Shown: positions 59,948 through 64,000 of the stretch, piece after piece
Numbering within the stretch: the stretch's first letter is position 1
Layout of the letters: the number at the start of each line of letters is the position of its first letter
DNA from: G020348385 sp964410125
Lineage (GTDB): Bacteria > Acidobacteriota > Aminicenantia > Aminicenantales > Aminicenantaceae
Direction of reading: 5' to 3'
Assembly: GCA_964410125.1 (NCBI GenBank)
Contig: CAYPGQ010000005.1
Coordinates: 33,141-97,140, forward strand
Length of the DNA stretch: 64,000 nt
Notes under the pieces: generated by a model
Told to the model about the DNA's origin: nothing
The model's database searches: none
Seen by the model: only the letters and a program-made list of their open reading frames with translations
Translations under genes and position numbers: made by a program

Positions 59948-60991
59948 TCATGATCTGGCCTTGTACTTGGAGCTTAACTTGCAGCTAGAAACCCCGCCCA
60001 TTATCTGAGGATCTTTTTTAATCATTCCTCTGAGTATAAACGGGAAGATCAGGGTCGTCGCAAGAGCCATGATGACTAATCCCGAATAGATCTGTATAGA
60101 AATAATACCTGTGCGGAAGGCCATAAAGGCTATAGCGATTTCCACTGCTCCACGGCTGTTCATTCCCCATCCGACGAGATATAGCTGTTTCCATGTCAGT
60201 CTGAGGAAAGGTTTGGCAAGCAAGGCCCCGACTATTTTTCCAAACAGGGCAATCGATATTATCAACAGGAACAGCCAAGGATTCAGGATCAAGGATGAAA
60301 GGCTGAAATTTATCCCCATAGCGATGAAAAAGAAAGGAATAACCAGAGTCAAAATGAACTTTTCCGCAAAAGAAATGAGAGGCTTTTCTCGTCCAATGAA
60401 CTTATGGATGAGGATGCCCAAAAAAAACGCGAATAGAGCCATAAGAGTATGAATAAATTCCTTGGCGGCAAATTTTCCAGTGAATAAAAAAATTATCATT
60501 GCAAATGCTGAAAGTCCGAGGATGTCATCGATTATCCCTGCTCCCATCATGATCGATCCGATTTTGGTATCAATTTTGTTAAGCTCTAGAAGGACTCTGG
60601 CTTTTGTGGCCTCAGCCGTTATCCCCATACAGATGCCAATGGCAAGAGCAGCATAGACGGAATATCCAAGTACAAGGAAGATCGAAAATCCCAACACAAA
60701 AGGGGAGAGGGCAGCAAAAAAAGCGACGGTGGCGGCTTCTTTCCTTTCTTCATACAGCAAACACCAGGAAATTTCCATCCCTGCCAGGAACATCAATAGG
60801 AAAAATCCCAAATCGCCTAGCTTTGTGATGATTTCCATGTGAGATTTAAAAAGTACGTTTTTTGCCAGAGGAGATCCCAAGATGATTCCGCTGACAATCA
60901 ATCCCACCACAACAGAAATGTTTAATTTTTTAGCAATGTAAGTGAATAACAAAGAAGCAGAAACACAGATGATTAATGTTATAAATAACAT
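59948..60991 (-). CDS. CPA2-type cation/proton antiporter
   Basis: The gene encodes a 347-residue membrane protein with about 11-12 helices. Typical parts are GLIVSGIILGSPLAKNVLFK, the acidic pair in MGAGIIDDILGLSAFA (DD, the ion site) and GWGMNSRGAVEIAIA. It belongs with Na+(K+)/H+ antiporters of the KefB/NapA kind and lacks any regulatory TrkA-N domain. It is single and shorter than many members (about 380-400). Confidence 0.9.
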   Translation of the reverse strand: MLFITLIICVSASLLFTYIAKKLNISVVVGLIVSGIILGSPLAKNVLFKSHMEIITKLGDLGFFLLMFLAGMEISWCLLYEERKEAATVAFFAALSPFVLGFSIFLVLGYSVYAALAIGICMGITAEATKARVLLELNKIDTKIGSIMMGAGIIDDILGLSAFAMIIFLFTGKFAAKEFIHTLMALFAFFLGILIHKFIGREKPLISFAEKFILTLVIPFFFIAMGINFSLSSLILNPWLFLLIISIALFGKIVGALLAKPFLRLTWKQLYLVGWGMNSRGAVEIAIAFMAFRTGIISIQIYSGLVIMALATTLIFPFILRGMIKKDPQIMGGVSSCKLSSKYKARS

Positions 60992-61126
60992 TTGGAATTT
61001 CTATTTCATTCTTTCCAATTTCTTCTTCCCGGAGGAATGCGTTGTGTTAAACTGAATATCCTACCAGGGTATGAAATAGTAACCGATGACTGATTGAACA
61101 GACATTACAAGACAAAACTAATGTGT

Positions 61127-62590
61127 TCAATCTAAGTAATAATTTGGTGCTTCTTTTGTGATGGCAATGTCATGAACATGGCTCTCTTTCATGCCTGATG
61201 TTGTCACTTTTATGAATTTGGCTTTTTCCTGGAGGTCAGGGATGGTTCCGCATCCGGCATAGCCCATTCCCGATTTGAGGCCTCCCACCATCATTTCTAT
61301 GATGTGAAAAGCACTGCCTTTGATCGGAACTCTTCCCTCGATGCCTTCCGGGACGAGTTTGCTAACGCCCGGTGCAGTCTCTTGAAAATATCTATCGCGG
61401 CTTCCTTCTCGCATGGCTTCGATGGAGCCCATTCCTCTGTAAGTTTTATATGAACGCCCTTGGAATATGACAACTTCTCCAGGAGATTCATCGGTACCCG
61501 CAAGGAGGTTTCCCAACATGACAGAGCTGGCCCCTGCAGCGATGGCCTTGGTGATGTCCCCTGAGTATTTGATCCCGCCGTCGGCGATAAGAGGAATTTC
61601 TTTTTCTCTGGTGACGCGAAAAACATCGGATATAGCCGTGATCTGTGGAATTCCCGCCCCAGAAATAATACGGGTTGTGCAGATCGAACCTGGCCCTACG
61701 CCAACTTTCACAGCATCGACGCCGAGTGCGATGAGTTCCTTGGCCGCCTCTGTTGTCCCGATGTTTCCGGCAATGAGTTCCTGGTCTGGGAGCTCTTTTT
61801 TTATCATTTTCACTGTATCCAGGACTTTCTGGGAATGGCCGTGGGCCGTATCGATCACCAACACGTCCGCTTTTGCCTGGACTAAAGCTTTGGCCCTTTC
61901 CAGGGTTTCCCCACTTACCCCGATAGCTGCTCCCACTCTCAACCGTCCAAAACCGTCCTTACAAGCATTAGGGTACTGGATCCTTTTCAGGATGTCTTTA
62001 TACGTGATCAAGCCTTTAAGATGGAAATTTTCATCCACCATCAGAAGCTTTTCGATTTTGTGCTTATGGAAGAGTTTTTCCGCTTCCTTAAGTGACGTTC
62101 CTAACGGAACGGTGATCAATTCCTTTGTCATCACTTTGTCGATCGAAATGTTGAGCCGTGTTTCGAACCGGATGTCGCGATTAGTCAGGATTCCGACAAG
62201 TTTGTTGTTCTCATCCGTGATCGGTAGGCCAGATATCCTGTATTTTTTCATCACTTCTTTGGCCTCGAAAATTTTATTCTGAGGCCTTACAGTGATGGGA
62301 TCGACAATCATTCCGCTCTCATGTCGTTTGACTTTGTCTACTTCTTCGGTATGTTTTTCGATGGACATGTTCCGGTGGACGATGCCGATACCTCCTTTTT
62401 GTGCCAGTGCAATAGCCATCCTCGAATCAGTGACCGTATCCATAGCAGAGCTGATGATAGGAATAGGAAGGGGAATGTTACGCGTGAGTTTGGTCGAGAC
62501 ATCAGCTTCTGCAGGCAAAACCTTGGACTTGGCAGGAAGAATCAGCACATCATCAAAGGTGAGCCCTTCTTTTATTTTGTCATCCAGCAT
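61127..62590 (-). CDS. guaB: IMP dehydrogenase
   Basis: The gene encodes a 487-residue enzyme that oxidises IMP to XMP with NAD+, the committed step to GMP. The catalytic Cys is C304 in GPGSICTTR. Two CBS domains lie at about 95-205 (for example VDPITVRPQNKIFEAKEVMK). The flap region contains YRGMGSIEAMREGSRDRYF. GGGAGGAAC lies upstream of the ATG. It follows secA closely (10 nt) on the same strand. Confidence 0.97.
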   Translation of the reverse strand: MLDDKIKEGLTFDDVLILPAKSKVLPAEADVSTKLTRNIPLPIPIISSAMDTVTDSRMAIALAQKGGIGIVHRNMSIEKHTEEVDKVKRHESGMIVDPITVRPQNKIFEAKEVMKKYRISGLPITDENNKLVGILTNRDIRFETRLNISIDKVMTKELITVPLGTSLKEAEKLFHKHKIEKLLMVDENFHLKGLITYKDILKRIQYPNACKDGFGRLRVGAAIGVSGETLERAKALVQAKADVLVIDTAHGHSQKVLDTVKMIKKELPDQELIAGNIGTTEAAKELIALGVDAVKVGVGPGSICTTRIISGAGIPQITAISDVFRVTREKEIPLIADGGIKYSGDITKAIAAGASSVMLGNLLAGTDESPGEVVIFQGRSYKTYRGMGSIEAMREGSRDRYFQETAPGVSKLVPEGIEGRVPIKGSAFHIIEMMVGGLKSGMGYAGCGTIPDLQEKAKFIKVTTSGMKESHVHDIAITKEAPNYYLD

Positions 62591-62600
62591 TTGTTCCTCC

Positions 62601-64000
62601 CTATCTTTTCTTTTTTTTCTTTTTCCTCTTCTTCGGGATGACCGATCTCGCTTTTCGGGATGTTTGGACTTGGCCTCCTCCTTGAGCCCTTTGGTAATAC
62701 ATCGGTTGTTCCTTCCTCTCCGGCATTTCTTCTTCCACCACCGGCTGAATCAAGAACAGGTAGCGCAGCGCCTCGTCCTCGATTCTATCCATCATCGCCT
62801 GGAACATATCATAGCTTTCCTTTTTGTACTCAATCAGAGGGTCCCTTTGGCCATATCCTCGCAGACCGATGCCCTCCTTAAGGTAATCCATCCCCAACAG
62901 GTGGTCTTTCCATTGGGTATCTATAATCTGAAGCATGATGACTCTTTCAAACTCTCTCATCCTTTCTGTGCCGAGTTGGGATTCCTTGTCCTCGTAAATC
63001 TGGGTGAGCGTTTGAAGAGTCTTTTCTCTCAGCTCATCAAAATTGATAGTATCCCAGTCTATGCCCCATTCGGACATATCTACACCGAATTGAGCGCCTA
63101 TTGCCTTTTGGAATGCATCGATTTCCCAATCGTCCGGCGATTGTTCCTTGGGTGTTTCTGTTTCCATCTGCCAATCGACGATGGTAGCGATCAATCCAGA
63201 AATGTTTTCTTTGAGGTTTTTTCCTTTGAGGATCTCTCTTCTCTGGCCGTAGATGCTTTCTCGCTGTTTGTTCATCACATCATCGTATTCCAAGAGGTGC
63301 TTCCGGATGGTAAAGTTTTGTCCTTCAACTTGCCTCTGTGCTCTCTCTATGGCTTTGGTTACCATATTGTGTTCGATCGGGGTTCCCTCTCCCATGCCGA
63401 TCCTAGCCATCAGTCCTGAGATTCGGTCGCTGCCGAATATGCGCATCAGATCATCTTCAAGAGATAGGTAAAACCGCGACGAGCCCGGATCGCCTTGTCT
63501 GCCGGCTCTCCCGCGTAATTGGTTATCGATTCGGCGGGCTTCATGCCTTTCTGTCCCTATGATGTGAAGTCCGCCCAGATCGATAACTTTGTTGTGCTCG
63601 AGGTCTGTGGTCGTTTTTGTTTCGGCGAGAGCTTGTTCAAATTCCTGATGGTGATTCTCCTCCAGGCCTATGCCTTTTTTCAAAAAATCTTCCCGTGTTA
63701 AATGCTCAGGGTTACCCCCTAACAGGATATCCACCCCTCTGCCCGCCATGTTTGTGGCTAAGGTTACCGCCCCTATCCGTCCAGCTTGAGCGATGATTTT
63801 GGCTTCGGATTCGTGGTATTTGGCATTGAGCACAACGTGATTTATCTCTTTTTTTCTCAGGAGGGAGCTCAGGTGTTCGGAGTTTTGGATCGATATGGTT
63901 CCTACGAGAACAGGCCGGCCCTTTTTGTTGTTTTCGCTGATCTCGTCGCAGGCGGCATCCCATTTTTCCTTGGCCGTCCGGTAGACCACATCCGGGGATT
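62601..64000 (-). CDS. secA: SecA protein translocase ATPase, 5' end outside window
   Basis: The gene encodes the C-terminal half of SecA, the ATPase that drives proteins through SecYEG. The frame is open to the right edge. Motifs are DLGGLHIIGTERHEARRIDN and LRGRAGRQGDPGSSRFYLSL of the second helicase domain, then the scaffold and wing regions including RKHLLEYDDVMNKQRESIYG. The C-terminus ends in a basic RSVIPKKRKKKKKKR tail and has no zinc-binding CxCxSG...CH motif, so SecB binding is probably absent or different. Confidence 0.97.
   Translation of the reverse strand, partial: SPDVVYRTAKEKWDAACDEISENNKKGRPVLVGTISIQNSEHLSSLLRKKEINHVVLNAKYHESEAKIIAQAGRIGAVTLATNMAGRGVDILLGGNPEHLTREDFLKKGIGLEENHHQEFEQALAETKTTTDLEHNKVIDLGGLHIIGTERHEARRIDNQLRGRAGRQGDPGSSRFYLSLEDDLMRIFGSDRISGLMARIGMGEGTPIEHNMVTKAIERAQRQVEGQNFTIRKHLLEYDDVMNKQRESIYGQRREILKGKNLKENISGLIATIVDWQMETETPKEQSPDDWEIDAFQKAIGAQFGVDMSEWGIDWDTINFDELREKTLQTLTQIYEDKESQLGTERMREFERVIMLQIIDTQWKDHLLGMDYLKEGIGLRGYGQRDPLIEYKKESYDMFQAMMDRIEDEALRYLFLIQPVVEEEMPERKEQPMYYQRAQGGGQVQTSRKARSVIPKKRKKKKKKR

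Noticed and set aside
62292..63419. 375-residue plus-strand reading frame
   Set aside because: It crosses guaB and secA in antisense. Both are certain genes and the frame has no recognisable domain.

Overview
The window looks like a chromosome segment of a Gram-negative heterotroph. The cell has an outer membrane, shown by a C-terminal beta-barrel ending in Phe and by a lipobox protein. The gene families and the recurrent intergenic motif CCTGAATTATTCAT recall Candidatus Aminicenantes or related Acidobacteriota-like lineages. That taxonomic guess rests on memory of gene content and was not tested by any search. A run of 100 N at 55499-55598 shows this is a draft or metagenome scaffold.

Layout. 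1-6.6 kb: an amino-sugar locus with a truncated GH20 hexosaminidase, a Tat-exported aldo/keto reductase, an HGSNAT-like membrane acetyltransferase, and a divergently placed Na+/solute symporter with a 47-residue companion. 7-12.2 kb: a very large peptidase/propeller/barrel fusion behind a possible sigma-54 promoter, a TauE/SafE exporter and a Ste24-like protease. 12.4-24.8 kb: envelope and housekeeping genes, including an SH3 protein, a PurF paralogue without its catalytic Cys, DUF4097 and DUF3014 proteins, three glycosyltransferase-type genes, a PflX-type radical SAM gene followed by an internally deleted creatininase, a small-export protein and SurE.

24.9-46.8 kb: an AT-rich accessory island with every gene on the minus strand, lying next to a tRNA-Pro gene. 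From right to left it holds an XRE regulator, an HNH-DGQHR protein, a 196-residue unknown, a three-gene SMC/PD-(D/E)XK unit, a LIV-type ABC transporter operon that also carries a lysine-less PLP-fold protein and a methyltransferase-like protein, and a four-gene type III-like restriction-modification operon (mod, PHP-SMC ATPase, Schlafen-like, res). Palindromes resembling integron attC sites punctuate the island. No integrase is in the window.

47-64 kb: core genes again. These are MerR, rarA, a PQQ-propeller protein, an HD hydrolase, two aldehyde dehydrogenases (proline and lysine semialdehyde type) with a DUF1858 protein, PspC, a deoxynucleoside kinase, panB-panC-panD, a rubredoxin-FTR protein with a CPHC redox partner, a cation/proton antiporter, guaB and the 3' part of secA.

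Two families of intergenic elements with terminal motif CCTGAATTATTCAT lie between genes. One carries nested REP-like hairpins (two copies). The other is a roughly 210-240 bp MITE-like sequence (two copies).
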